This document shows positions 6,763 through 15,348 of a stretch of 45,581 bases of DNA, piece after piece (position 1 is the first letter of the stretch; every line of letters starts with the position of its first letter). The stretch comes from a virus: IMG/VR virus record IMGVR_UViG_3300009788_000153, positions 1 through 45,581 of that record; one strand, written 5' to 3'. A model generated the notes under the pieces. It ran no database searches, was not told the origin of the DNA, and was given only the letters and a program-made list of their open reading frames with translations. Made by a program: the position numbers and the translations under genes.

Positions 6763-8453
6763 TGGACGGCTCCAGTCTCTGGTCCAGATTTAAAGGCGCT
6801 TTAAATATCGGTTCCACTCCCTCTCCAGTTCCCCCCTCCGATGGCAACCAGGACAGCGCTCCGGGAGCCTATCATGGAGCAGGAGGCTCAGGGGGAGAGC
6901 TGATGTTTGGCCATCTCTCCGATGGCTCCAAATTTATTTCAGGCCTTTCCGGATCCGGCAGGAGTATAACCCTGTCTCATCACATGCTGAGACAGAATGC
7001 AAGGCAGGCCTTTCATGAGAACGTCCAGGCCAGAGCGATTGTTGAGAGGCAGTCTGATTCAGTTGCCGGCACAGGTCTCCGGCTCGAGGCAACTCCCAAA
7101 GCTGACCTCCTTGGAATAACCAGAGAGGATGCTGAGATCTGGGCCAGAAATGTTGAGGCGCGCTTTGACAGCTTTGCCATGAGCAAGAAACAGCACAGGG
7201 CAGAGCTCATGAATCTCTATCAGGCCCAGAGACTTTTTCAGATCATGCAGCACAGGGACAATGATGAGTTTATCCGTCTCTATTATGAAAAGGATCCCTC
7301 CCTCCTCAGCCCTCTGCTATTCAGTTTTATTGATACCAACCAGATCAGAGGCTATGGCTTCACAAGTACATATGGACCTCTGGGCCTTGTTGATGGGATC
7401 GAGCGTGATGAGAGGGGCAGGGAGGTTGCATATAAGGTATGGAAGCGGCTCCCCAATGGGAGATTTGAGGACATCACTATCCCAGCCCGGAGCAAAGACG
7501 GCAAGCGAATTTTCATGCTCCATGGATTCACTGCCGAATATGCCGGCCAGGGCAGAGGATATTCAAGGCTTGCCCATGCCCTGCAGGAATTCCAGAACCT
7601 CACGGACTTTTCCCTTGCATCAATAATAAAAGCCATCAACCAATCAAACATTGTGGCCAAGGTTATGCCCTCCAAGACAGAGGATGCTGTGGATCCTCTT
7701 GGGGGAGTTAATGCCGCCGTTGGAGTCAGGTCAGCCTCAAGTGTTATGGGCTCCAACCCATGCCCGGATCCCGGAGCCGAGGGAGTGACAGCGGCATCCC
7801 TACAGCCGATAACCCAGACGCTTGAGGCCAGGGAGCATATCCCAGGGAGCACGGTTGTCACGACTCTCCCCAAAGGCATGGATATGGAGCTGATGGCAAC
7901 AACCTCTCCCGGAGATAAGTTTGACACGTTTGTTGATTCCTTCACATCTTATCTGACGGCCTCCACAGGGATGCCTCTTGAGGTCATGCTCATGAGGTTC
8001 GGTCAGAATTTCTCTGCCTCCAGGGCCTCTCTCCTGCTGTTCTGGAGGATAGTCCAGATATGGCGTGATGAGATGGCCGCGGAGTTCCTTAATCCCGTTT
8101 ATGAGATGTGGCTGTCTGAGGAGATCGCTGCCGGCAGAATAAGCGCTCCGGGCTGGAATGATCCCAGACTTAAAGCTGCCTGGTTATCCAACCAGTGGAT
8201 TGGGGATCCTCCTCCTGATATTGACCCATCAAAGACGGCCAAAGCCGTGAGGGAATATATGAGCGTTGGAGGACTTTCAGGCAAGCGCATGGCGCGCAAT
8301 CTTAATGGCTCCAGCTTTGACATGAATGTTGAGCAGCTTGCAAGGGAATTTGGCTCCAAGCCTCCTCCTCCATGGATCAAGAATCCGGAGGAGGCTCGAG
8401 CTGAGGAGACAAGGGAAGTTGTGCAGGATATGAAAGATGAGGAGGATAGTTAA
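6762..8453 (+). CDS. Portal protein (lambda GpB family)
   Basis: The 563-residue portal forms the dodecameric ring at one capsid vertex, through which DNA enters and to which the tail attaches. Family features include the N-terminal SITLSHHMLRQNARQAF-like segment, ENVQARAIVERQSDSVAGTGLRLEA near 85-110, the clip and stem region around FIDTNQIRGYG, and the conserved MLMRFGQNFSASRASLLLFWR near 412-432. ATG 6762 is chosen over ATG 6753 because AGGAG at 6748-6752 gives it a normal nine-base spacing. The acidic C-terminus is typical. The next gene starts with no intergenic gap. Confidence 0.93.
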   Translation: MDGSSLWSRFKGALNIGSTPSPVPPSDGNQDSAPGAYHGAGGSGGELMFGHLSDGSKFISGLSGSGRSITLSHHMLRQNARQAFHENVQARAIVERQSDSVAGTGLRLEATPKADLLGITREDAEIWARNVEARFDSFAMSKKQHRAELMNLYQAQRLFQIMQHRDNDEFIRLYYEKDPSLLSPLLFSFIDTNQIRGYGFTSTYGPLGLVDGIERDERGREVAYKVWKRLPNGRFEDITIPARSKDGKRIFMLHGFTAEYAGQGRGYSRLAHALQEFQNLTDFSLASIIKAINQSNIVAKVMPSKTEDAVDPLGGVNAAVGVRSASSVMGSNPCPDPGAEGVTAASLQPITQTLEAREHIPGSTVVTTLPKGMDMELMATTSPGDKFDTFVDSFTSYLTASTGMPLEVMLMRFGQNFSASRASLLLFWRIVQIWRDEMAAEFLNPVYEMWLSEEIAAGRISAPGWNDPRLKAAWLSNQWIGDPPPDIDPSKTAKAVREYMSVGGLSGKRMARNLNGSSFDMNVEQLAREFGSKPPPPWIKNPEEARAEETREVVQDMKDEEDS

Positions 8454-8726
8454 ATGGCAGATCCAGCGGTTGTACCATGTCCGGCAGATGAGTGGACCAA
8501 AGTGGCTACAAATGTTGTCCAGGGCCTTGTGACAAGGCTCAACAGCTCTCCCAGCGTTTACAAGCAGACATACAGGGACACAGGGGGAGCAGCGCCAACA
8601 GTTTTGGGAATTGATGCAATCCCCATTTTTGCAGAGGGCATCAGCGTGCCAATTTCAGCCACTGCAGGTATTGATGTGTATATCTATCCTGTTGGCGCTG
8701 CCGGCTCAGTCAGAGTGGATGTGTAA
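8454..8726 (+). CDS. Small beta-rich hypothetical protein, head region
   Basis: A 90-residue protein with well-spaced alternating strands (IPIFAEGISVPISATAGIDVYIYPVG) and no signal peptide. The ribosome-binding site GAGGAG sits nine bases before ATG 8454. It is directly after the portal in a position where lambda has the protease, so it is an insertion. Its small all-beta form suits a capsid-surface or neck decoration, but no family is recognised. Confidence 0.6.
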   Translation: MADPAVVPCPADEWTKVATNVVQGLVTRLNSSPSVYKQTYRDTGGAAPTVLGIDAIPIFAEGISVPISATAGIDVYIYPVGAAGSVRVDV

Positions 8727-8727
8727 T

Positions 8728-9189
8728 ATGGAGCAGGTAGGGCCAGGGACCTTTATACCCGGACCCCATGAAGTGCCAGCCAGCATCAATGTGATTGTTG
8801 GAACTCCTACAGGCTCAGTATCTGATATACAGACCTGGCGAGACGGCAATACATTGGATATCCTTGAGGCTGCCGCAACTCCCGGCCAGAATGTAGAGAT
8901 CACTTTTACCAATATCAAGGCATTCAGGCGCGTGGCAATTGGGATGTATTATTCAGGATCGGTTGCTCACTGGATAGAAGTGCAGCTATGGGATAACATA
9001 GCTGCCTCCTGGAAAACCTTACGCACAATTTTGACAGGCCTGGGCCTTGATTATAAATATTCTGATCTCCCTGTCCGGTCAGATGATTTTGTCAATGGAT
9101 CTGGAGAGGTCAAAATGAGGCTCTATCATCCTGCAATGGGCAATGCCGCGCATAATTCATTTATTGATTATGCGGCTTTAATAAGATAA
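8728..9189 (+). CDS. Beta-sandwich surface protein, head region
   Basis: A 153-residue protein of alternating strands (VEITFTNIKAFRRVAIGMYY, HWIEVQLWD, VKMRLYHPA), consistent with a jelly-roll or carbohydrate-binding sandwich such as those on phage surfaces. The start at 8728 is chosen because it follows the previous stop by one base. The longer frame from 8611 would overlap most of gene 8454. Its first five residues, MEQVG, and the underlying bases match the start of the gene at 11189. The role is inferred from fold pattern and context. Confidence 0.6.
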   Translation: MEQVGPGTFIPGPHEVPASINVIVGTPTGSVSDIQTWRDGNTLDILEAAATPGQNVEITFTNIKAFRRVAIGMYYSGSVAHWIEVQLWDNIAASWKTLRTILTGLGLDYKYSDLPVRSDDFVNGSGEVKMRLYHPAMGNAAHNSFIDYAALIR

Positions 9190-9204
9190 CAGGAGGTTAA
9201 TAAT

Positions 9205-9528
9205 ATGGCCGATGCAACTGACATGAAAGCACTTGAGAATTACCAGCAGAAAGTAGGCTCACAGAACGATAAGGCAAACCGTCGTATCGAGTTTGCTGAT
9301 AATATTCGTGAGCTTGAAAATCAAAACAGAGAAATTGTTTTGGCTATCAAGGCTGATTATATCAAGACACCCGACAAGGTGACAGATGAAGAAGCGGGGC
9401 TGAACTTCAAGGACTCCGATTCTTTGTCAGCAATGGTTATTGTGGAAAAGCAAATTCTTGCGGCAGTAAAGGAGTATGAAGATTCAATGACAAGAATACT
9501 TGATCTACTTCCGGCAAACAATAGATAA
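9205..9528 (+). CDS. Coiled-coil hypothetical protein
   Basis: A 107-residue protein with long charged helices (NIRELENQNREIVLAIKADY and VIVEKQILAAVKEYEDSMTRILDLLP) that suggest a coiled coil. A good AGGAGG site precedes ATG 9205. Together with the next gene it has visibly more AT-rich codons than the neighbouring head genes, so this part may have been acquired. It may be a stalk or trimeriser for the adjacent surface protein; that is an inference. Confidence 0.6.
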   Translation: MADATDMKALENYQQKVGSQNDKANRRIEFADNIRELENQNREIVLAIKADYIKTPDKVTDEEAGLNFKDSDSLSAMVIVEKQILAAVKEYEDSMTRILDLLPANNR

Positions 9529-9531
9529 CAG

Positions 9532-10857
9532 ATGGCCGGAGAAAATTTATTAAAGAAAGCCGCTGATTGGGATTCTCTGGCAACCGGACTTGAGGCTGTT
9601 GATGGTGCTATCCGTTTGCAAGTTGGGAAAGGAGTGGCTTGGGGTGCTGTAATTGAGGACACTGTACCCTCTAGTGCTTCACCTGCTTGGTCTGATTTTG
9701 TCTCGGGTGGTGGTTCGATCTCTGTTATTAATGGAGAAATATTATTTAATTCACCTTCTAGCGGTCAAACGGCCTTTAGTAATTTACCCAGAGCAACGTG
9801 GCCCGGAAATCCATCTGGATATATTTTCGCTACGGGCTTGACAATTTATATGAAGCGCGTGGGCTTAAATCCTACTACAAATGCGGGGCTTGAGATTGAT
9901 GATGGTGCAAAAAGATTAACCATAACACAGGTTGCAAATGGTTGGAATACCGTTTCACCATCTGTTTCAGATGATTCTAATCATGATGAATTCCTTTTCT
10001 CTTTTATTGCAGATAAAGTCACGATGTTTTCTCGTTTTTCAGGTGGTGATGGGTTATGGGTTTTGCAGATAAATGACCAACCTATGGCTGCTGGTGGCAA
10101 TGAAAGAATATTAATTGGTGATACTAGTGGCGCTTCATCTCCTGTGCAACGGGCTTTAATGGATTTCTTTAGAGCGCGGACTGGCGCGGCTGTTACTCCA
10201 TTTTTAAACACAAGCCCTGTGTCTACAATGGGCGCGGTTGCGCTTCCCCAAGGATTTATTATAAACGGGCTTGGTGATTTCAGAACAAGTATAACAGGAA
10301 GCGGTACGTTAAAGGCTGCTTACAATATCAATGATGCCGGATGGTCTGGACTATTCGATGATATAGAGGCATTAAATGCCTTCCTGCTTGCAAATCCAAT
10401 AACAATAACTGATGCAGTAAATTCAGTTGATCTACGAATGACTCATGGTTCCAATGGGCTGGAGCAAGTGCAGTTCTGGCCAGGAGAGGGGCCGAATCTT
10501 ACGAGTGCAATTGTGTGTGACTTCCCTAATGAATCTGATGTCAGATTGAATGTGGATTATGATAGTGGCAACCTTACGGGCTCTGCAGCGATACCTGGGC
10601 CAAGTGATGTGCGCGATGGCGTGGCCGTGGACGACACAACCGGCTCTGCCGCTATACCAGGTGAAAATGATGTTCGGGAAGGCGTGGCCGTGGACGACAC
10701 AACAGGGACGTATGAGCCGGCAGATGAGGAGAATGTGCGCCTCAATGTGCAATATGGCGCAAACAGCACAGAGTTTACTGGCGAACTTGATCCGGTTACA
10801 TTAGCATTGCCGCTTGAGATCATAGAAATAGAGGGACTGGAGGTAATAAAGTTATGA
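9532..10857 (+). CDS. Putative head-fibre or surface protein with repeats
   Basis: A 441-residue protein. Residues about 40-230 alternate strands and turns in the way of a LamG/concanavalin-like sandwich (SDFVSGGGSISVINGEILF, FLFSFIADKVTMFSRFSGG). A second beta-rich part follows. The C-terminus (about 345-425) carries units GSAAIPGxxDVRxGVAVDDTTG, a 21-residue motif type that is common in phage fibre-like proteins. The ATG has no clear ribosome-binding site but starts four bases after the previous stop, so reinitiation is likely. A capsid-surface fibre or adhesin is the best guess; a tail location is less likely given its neighbours. Confidence 0.65.
   Translation: MAGENLLKKAADWDSLATGLEAVDGAIRLQVGKGVAWGAVIEDTVPSSASPAWSDFVSGGGSISVINGEILFNSPSSGQTAFSNLPRATWPGNPSGYIFATGLTIYMKRVGLNPTTNAGLEIDDGAKRLTITQVANGWNTVSPSVSDDSNHDEFLFSFIADKVTMFSRFSGGDGLWVLQINDQPMAAGGNERILIGDTSGASSPVQRALMDFFRARTGAAVTPFLNTSPVSTMGAVALPQGFIINGLGDFRTSITGSGTLKAAYNINDAGWSGLFDDIEALNAFLLANPITITDAVNSVDLRMTHGSNGLEQVQFWPGEGPNLTSAIVCDFPNESDVRLNVDYDSGNLTGSAAIPGPSDVRDGVAVDDTTGSAAIPGENDVREGVAVDDTTGTYEPADEENVRLNVQYGANSTEFTGELDPVTLALPLEIIEIEGLEVIKL
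10618..10703 (+). repeat. Internal direct repeat in the surface protein gene
   Basis: Twenty-three bases starting GGCGTGGCC at 10618-10640 recur exactly at 10681-10703, 63 bases (21 codons) apart. Exact identity implies recent duplication or conversion and offers a substrate for expansion or contraction of the fibre. Confidence 0.8.
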
Positions 10858-11189
10858 GCCTTGGAAAGCTGGTACTTGTCACAGGAGATACGGTTACACT
10901 TCAATATCAATTGGTCTCAGCTGAGACTGGTTTCCCAATTGATATAACAGGCAATACATTCATATTTGCCGCCAAGCTGAATCCGTCTGAGGCAACATTT
11001 ATAATTGATCCTATTGCCGGATCTATAGATGATGCAGCCAGTGGGAAATTCTCATTTGAGGTCCTGGTCCCTGATGATCCAGATGATGGAGTCTATGAGA
11101 TAGAAATGACGGTCCCTGGGCCAAAGATAACAACGCTGACTCCAGGGGGAGGCCTGCCAATTTCAATCAGTCAGGAGATAATAACCTGA
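10854..11189 (+). CDS. Immunoglobulin-like / BppU-N-like domain protein
   Basis: A 111-residue, all-beta protein starting LGKLVLVTGDTVTLQYQLV and continuing PIDITGNTFIFAAKLN. This matches the pattern of the N-terminal domain of phage upper baseplate proteins and related Ig-like domains, which carry fibres or receptor-binding parts. A GGAGG site precedes ATG 10854, which overlaps the previous gene. In this context it may link the surface protein to the capsid. The assignment is by pattern only. Confidence 0.6.
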   Translation: MSLGKLVLVTGDTVTLQYQLVSAETGFPIDITGNTFIFAAKLNPSEATFIIDPIAGSIDDAASGKFSFEVLVPDDPDDGVYEIEMTVPGPKITTLTPGGGLPISISQEIIT

Positions 11190-11683
11190 TGGAGCAGGTA
11201 GGCAATGGAGAAAAGCTCACATACTTTGGCAGGTTGCTTGTTACGGGTACTCAGTCAATCCCTAATGTTCTGACATGCATTGATGTAACAAGCTTTAATC
11301 TCCTTGCTTTTACTCCCACTCCTGATGGCCTCTTTGATTATGATGCTCCATCAGGAGTATTCACATTCAAAGTGAGGGGGATCCTTGATATATCCGCAAC
11401 ATTAAATATAGATACATCTGCAGGTGTGACAGAGGTTGAAATAATTACTGAGTATGATTCAGGATCAGGATGGCAGAAACGAAACGCAAGGACAGCTGAG
11501 CTGCCGGTCATAGGTCAGAAACAGACAACGCTTGAGGGAACATTGGAACAAGTAGACCTTGATCATAAACTGAGATTCTTTGTCAGATCTCCGGATGCCA
11601 GCGCAAGCTTTAAAACTCAGGTGCTGGGGGATGGCTCAGTTGTGCCGGCAGCCCTTGTGCATTTCAAGCTGTTTACCAGATGA
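11189..11683 (+). CDS. Beta-rich surface protein, head region
   Basis: A 164-residue protein with regular strands (GVFTFKVRGILDISATLNI, TEVEIITEYDSGSGW, KLRFFVRSPDASASF), resembling a C1q/TNF-like or jelly-roll trimer domain. The start overlaps the previous stop and shares the sequence ATGGAGCAGGTAGG with gene 8728, suggesting common origin of the starts. It is the last gene before a promoter that begins the protease-scaffold-capsid group. Probably a capsid decoration or fibre tip; no firm family. Confidence 0.6.
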   Translation: MEQVGNGEKLTYFGRLLVTGTQSIPNVLTCIDVTSFNLLAFTPTPDGLFDYDAPSGVFTFKVRGILDISATLNIDTSAGVTEVEIITEYDSGSGWQKRNARTAELPVIGQKQTTLEGTLEQVDLDHKLRFFVRSPDASASFKTQVLGDGSVVPAALVHFKLFTR

Positions 11684-11716
11684 TTAATATACTTTTTATA
11701 CTTTTTAATATAAATA

Positions 11717-11745
11717 TTGACTTTTATATAAAAATCAATTAAACT
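11717..11745 (+). promoter_or_regulatory. Candidate promoter for protease and capsid genes
   Basis: TTGACT (11717-11722), 17 bases, TAAACT (11740-11745), in a 70-base AT-rich gap after 11683. The -10 is only a 4/6 match. It would give the capsid genes their own transcription start after the surface-protein block. Confidence 0.35.
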
Positions 11746-11759
11746 CATGGAGGATGAGC

Positions 11760-13133
11760 GTGGACAATAACATATGGGCAGCTGATAAAAGCTTTATAAT
11801 CAACTATCTGGAGACATTGGCAAATGCCTCCTTTAATGATAAGCAGACCTCTCTTTTTGGCCTTGAGGAGTCTGAGGAGGATCCTAATCCAAGCATCCTT
11901 TCAATTGAAGGAAATACGGCCTTAATTAAAATACAGGGAATCCTAACCAAGGATCCCCTCCCGGCTATTGCCAGATTCTTTGGTTTCACAGGCACTACAT
12001 TTGACCAGATCCTTGAGGCCGCTGCCCAAGTCCTGCAGGACGGACGCATTGAGAATGTCCGTTTAATAATGAATACTCCCGGAGGAGAGGCCGCTGGCAC
12101 TGATGAGGCTAGTCAGGCAATTGCAGAGCTTGCAAAAAAGAAACACGTTGTTGCTGAAAACCATGCACTCATTGCATCAGGTGGATACTGGATAGCCTCC
12201 CAGGCCGGCCAGATAGTTTCCATATCTCCGGCAAACATGACCGGCTCCATAGGAGTCATTGTGACTGGCTGGGATTTTTCAAAGGCACATGAAAAAATGG
12301 GAGTCAAGAGGGTGATCATCCTCTCAAAGAACGCTCCACAAAAAGGAGGCACTCAGACTCCTGCCGGCAGGGCTGGAATTCAGGACACTGTTGACGCTCT
12401 CGAGCGCGTCTTTATACAAAGGATATCCGAGGGCAGAGGGATCCCCGCGGAGCAGATAGAAAAGACATTTGGCCGCGGGGGAGTTCTGGTTGCTCAGGAC
12501 CCTGATGAGGACCAGCATGATGCTCTTTCCGTGGGGATGATAGATTCTGTTGTTGTGGCTCTTGGAAAAACCGTTACTCCAGAGGGGAACGCTTCAAGCA
12601 ATATTATAAATGATAATGGCTCTGCAGTTGCGGAGCCAATTGAGATAACCAATAACTCCGCAATAGCGGACAACTCACTAATGGAGGCAAATATGGAGCT
12701 TAAAGATGTAAAGCTTTCAGAACTTTTGGCAAGCAGCCCTGATGCCAAAAAGGAGCATGATGCCGCTCTTGCAACCGCAAAAGCGGAAGGGGTTACAGAG
12801 GGAACGGAGCAGGGAGCCAAGCAGGCAGAGGAAGCCATTACGACCAGGATCACAGGATGCACTCCTTTCCTGACCTCCGACAAGTATCCCCAGCCCATTC
12901 AGGATCTTGCCGTCAAGGTACTCAATGGGGAGTCTGATGTTGCGGCGCTCACGAGCGCAGCCTCTGCCCATGACGCAACGGTTGAGGCAGCGGCATCAGC
13001 GGCTGCTGCAGGAGAATCAAAAAAGCAGCCAGAGACCGTCCAGGATGATGGCCAGCAGGTATCAACAGACGGCCATATCCGCAGTGAGGATGATTTTGCC
13101 CTTGCTGTGAAGCAGGCCAGAGGGGAGGAATAA
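11760..13133 (+). CDS. Head maturation protease, S49 (SppA-like) family, with scaffold C-terminus
   Basis: A 457-residue protein comparable to lambda gpC. It matures the procapsid by cutting scaffold and portal or itself. The S49 core has the oxyanion loop NTPGGEAAG (about 106-114), catalytic serine in ALIASGGYWIAS (Ser140) and a likely partner lysine near SKNAPQKGG (about 190-195). After residue 300 the chain becomes a helical, Ala/Glu-rich scaffold. GTG 11760 is preferred over ATG 11754 because GGAGG at 11749-11753 directly abuts the ATG but is six bases from the GTG. The last third is also a separate translation unit (12693-13133). Confidence 0.9.
   Translation: MDNNIWAADKSFIINYLETLANASFNDKQTSLFGLEESEEDPNPSILSIEGNTALIKIQGILTKDPLPAIARFFGFTGTTFDQILEAAAQVLQDGRIENVRLIMNTPGGEAAGTDEASQAIAELAKKKHVVAENHALIASGGYWIASQAGQIVSISPANMTGSIGVIVTGWDFSKAHEKMGVKRVIILSKNAPQKGGTQTPAGRAGIQDTVDALERVFIQRISEGRGIPAEQIEKTFGRGGVLVAQDPDEDQHDALSVGMIDSVVVALGKTVTPEGNASSNIINDNGSAVAEPIEITNNSAIADNSLMEANMELKDVKLSELLASSPDAKKEHDAALATAKAEGVTEGTEQGAKQAEEAITTRITGCTPFLTSDKYPQPIQDLAVKVLNGESDVAALTSAASAHDATVEAAASAAAAGESKKQPETVQDDGQQVSTDGHIRSEDDFALAVKQARGEE
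12693..13133 (+). CDS. Nested scaffold protein (Nu3-like), internal start in protease gene
   Basis: An in-frame ATG at 12693 is preceded by a perfect GGAGG (12683-12687) five bases away, a better site than that of the protease itself. The product would be 146 residues: MELKDVKLSELLASSPDAKK, then an Ala/Glu-rich helix and a low-complexity C-terminus, typical of an internal scaffold. Lambda makes Nu3 the same way, from within gene C. Sharing the C-terminus would let protease co-assemble with scaffold in the procapsid. Evidence is the site and composition; expression is not shown. Confidence 0.75.
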   Translation: MELKDVKLSELLASSPDAKKEHDAALATAKAEGVTEGTEQGAKQAEEAITTRITGCTPFLTSDKYPQPIQDLAVKVLNGESDVAALTSAASAHDATVEAAASAAAAGESKKQPETVQDDGQQVSTDGHIRSEDDFALAVKQARGEE

Positions 13134-13136
13134 ATC

Positions 13137-13586
13137 ATGCCGGTACAGTCAGAGAGAGATAGTTCCAATGTCCCATTTATCCTGTCAGGCATCAGCTTTG
13201 TCAGTGAGGCTGAGACGCTCCTGCAGGACGCTGGGCGCGCAACTCCTCTTGTCTATGGCACGCTCATGGCCAAGGTGGCTGCTTCGCAAAAGTGGGTTCC
13301 TTTCATAGATGAGACAGAAACGGACGGCGCAGCCATTCCCCAGGGGATATATCTGGGCGCGGATATTACAGCCGCGGAGCTTGTTGCCGGAGACGTTGTT
13401 GACAGGCCCATCCTTGAAGGTGGGAGCCTGACCATTGACGTGCAGCAGCTTGTGATAGAAAACAGCAAGCTGCTCACAACCGTGATCACGGTTGGAACAA
13501 CGGACCTACGGACAGTGAGAGATCATCTCATGGCTAAAGGGATATTCACGGAGACCACTGTGGATATAACCGAATTCGAGAACTAA
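13137..13586 (+). CDS. Head decoration protein (gpD-like)
   Basis: A 149-residue protein with the family's Pro/Gly-rich N-terminus and beta-tulip core (GTLMAKVAASQKWVPFID, AIPQGIYLGADITAAELVAG, VGTTDLRTVRDHLMAKGIF). Lambda gpD trimers bind the expanded capsid and stabilise it. The order protease/scaffold, decoration, capsid is exactly that of lambda C-Nu3-D-E. A GGAGG site precedes ATG 13137. Slightly longer than lambda gpD (110 residues), mostly at the N-terminus. Confidence 0.85.
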   Translation: MPVQSERDSSNVPFILSGISFVSEAETLLQDAGRATPLVYGTLMAKVAASQKWVPFIDETETDGAAIPQGIYLGADITAAELVAGDVVDRPILEGGSLTIDVQQLVIENSKLLTTVITVGTTDLRTVRDHLMAKGIFTETTVDITEFEN

Positions 13587-13600
13587 GGAGGCTATAGAAA

Positions 13601-14827
13601 ATGGGAAGCATATCAGCAGGACTTTCGCCCATAGCAATGGATCCCTTTGCCAGGTTCATGGTTGCGGCCTTTAAGGAGGAGGAGATCATTGGAGTGCCAT
13701 CCGGTTTCCAATCCTTCTTTGGCAACCCTGCCGGCTTTGGGCTTACTCATTTCAGCCCGGATGCTAATCTGGTTGACATTGACATCCAGCGGGGCAATGA
13801 GAAGCTTGCGGCGCTCATCCCCCGCGGCACTGTCTCAAGGCCCCTTGGCTCCACACAGAAAAACCAGAGGGCTGAGAAGTTCACGAGCTTTTCAAGGAAA
13901 TACCCTCTGTCTGAGGAGGAGGGAGACATATCAGCTGACCAGCTGATAAACAGGATTGCCGGAGAGAATCCCTATGCTGGCGCAACCAGGGAGTCAAGGC
14001 TCCGGGTATTGGCTCTCCTGCAGCACAAGGAGAGTATCAGGCGCTCTGTGAGGATGTTTGAAGTCCTTGCCGCGCAGTCAATCCTCACAGGCAAGATGGA
14101 TGCCATCATTGGCACAACGGACACAAACCTGCAGTATGATTTCAAGAGGCGTGCCACACACAATGATACGGTTTCCAATCCCTGGGACGGCGGCTCTGCG
14201 GACATACAGGGAGACCTGACCAGCGCCTGTGATCTCATCAGGGCAGACGGCCACTCCATGCCTGACGGCCTTTTCCTGGGCAAGTCAGCCATTGGGGCCA
14301 TCATCAATGACACTGACATGAAGGCCAAGGCGGACAACAGGCGCTATGAGCTCATACAGGTCAGCACAAATAACCCTGTCCCTGACAAGTATGCGCGCTT
14401 TGTGGAATCCGGTTGGATCCCCCGCGGCCTGTTGCGCCTGGATAGTGGCTATGAACTCTGGATGTTCTGCTATCTGGACGTTTTCACGGACAGCGCCGGA
14501 GATCCTCAGCCTTACATGCCTATTGACGAGGCCATTGTGATGTCTGTCAACAGCCGGTTTGACAGATACTTTGGTCCTCCGGAGCTTCTACCTCCCACAG
14601 CGGCAAAGAGGGCCATGTATTCAGAGCTCTTTGGCTTTGACCCTGCAATGCCCAGCGTGCCTGCAAACATCAAGGGGACCGGCTCAATAGTCATGGGGGA
14701 GATGTTCTATGGAGACGCTTATATTGGGAGCCAGGGCAAGAATGTGACCATCCGCACACAGTCCGCTCCGATATTTGCGACAACGCAAACTGACAACATC
14801 GTCAAGCTTGACGGTCTGATCACTTAA
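13601..14827 (+). CDS. Major capsid protein (lambda GpE family, HK97 fold)
   Basis: The 408-residue shell protein. Recognisable features are a conserved N-terminal part leading to VPSGFQSFFGNPAGFG, the region IDIQRGNEKLAALIPRGTVSRPL, the spine-helix segment ESRLRVLALLQHKESIRRSV, and the C-terminal YFGPPELLPPTAAKRAMYSE typical of GpE-like proteins. Length and position agree with the family. AAGGAGG lies upstream of ATG 13601. It is presumably expressed at the highest level of the late genes. Confidence 0.93.
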   Translation: MGSISAGLSPIAMDPFARFMVAAFKEEEIIGVPSGFQSFFGNPAGFGLTHFSPDANLVDIDIQRGNEKLAALIPRGTVSRPLGSTQKNQRAEKFTSFSRKYPLSEEEGDISADQLINRIAGENPYAGATRESRLRVLALLQHKESIRRSVRMFEVLAAQSILTGKMDAIIGTTDTNLQYDFKRRATHNDTVSNPWDGGSADIQGDLTSACDLIRADGHSMPDGLFLGKSAIGAIINDTDMKAKADNRRYELIQVSTNNPVPDKYARFVESGWIPRGLLRLDSGYELWMFCYLDVFTDSAGDPQPYMPIDEAIVMSVNSRFDRYFGPPELLPPTAAKRAMYSELFGFDPAMPSVPANIKGTGSIVMGEMFYGDAYIGSQGKNVTIRTQSAPIFATTQTDNIVKLDGLIT

Positions 14828-14841
14828 AGGAGGGTAACTCT

Positions 14842-15348
14842 ATGCAATGGATGCGCGAAGGACATACAATCAGAATTGCTGGAGAGACTTATGCCTTTGG
14901 GGATGAGATACCCTCAAGCAAGGTTGACAGCAAGACCTTAAAGAAGTGGAAAGAAAAGGGCTGGGTTGGCTCCGTGGCCAAGCCCGGAGTGATCTCCGGT
15001 AGGGACAAGTTGGAGGAGCAGATCTCCGATCTGTCCACGGCCAACAAAGTGATACAGGTTGAGCGTGATGAGCTCAAGGCCCAGGTCCATGAGCATGGCA
15101 AGGAGACGGATGATCTCAAAAAAGCCCATGCTGCCGAGATCAAAGGTATGCAGGCCGATATAAACAAGGCCGTTGACCTTGAGAGAAAGATGGCTGAGAT
15201 AGTGGAGGCCCGGAGCAAGGAGCTTGATGAGAAAAATCAGCTCCTTGAGACCATCACAAAGCTCAAGACGGACCATGCAACCGAGCTGGAGACACTCAAA
15301 AAGGCCCATGCTGTTGAGGTCAAAGAGCTCAAGGAGAAAAAGAAATAA
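14842..15348 (+). CDS. Coiled-coil protein after capsid gene (FI-like position)
   Basis: A 168-residue protein: a compact N-terminal part (HTIRIAGETYAFGDEIPSSK, about 1-55), then a long heptad-rich coiled coil to the C-terminus ending in lysines (KELKEKKK). In lambda the gene after E is FI, which aids packaging, and this location is equivalent, though no sequence match to FI is visible. An AAAGGAGGG site precedes ATG 14842. A packaging or head-tail joining role is plausible. Confidence 0.6.
   Translation: MQWMREGHTIRIAGETYAFGDEIPSSKVDSKTLKKWKEKGWVGSVAKPGVISGRDKLEEQISDLSTANKVIQVERDELKAQVHEHGKETDDLKKAHAAEIKGMQADINKAVDLERKMAEIVEARSKELDEKNQLLETITKLKTDHATELETLKKAHAVEVKELKEKKK

Noticed and set aside
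8611-8727. Upstream extension of gene 8728
   Set aside because: It would overlap most of the preceding gene, and the shorter start follows that gene's stop directly.
12679-12692. ATG 12681 as scaffold start
   Set aside because: It has no ribosome-binding site of its own; ATG 12693 has GGAGG at ideal distance.
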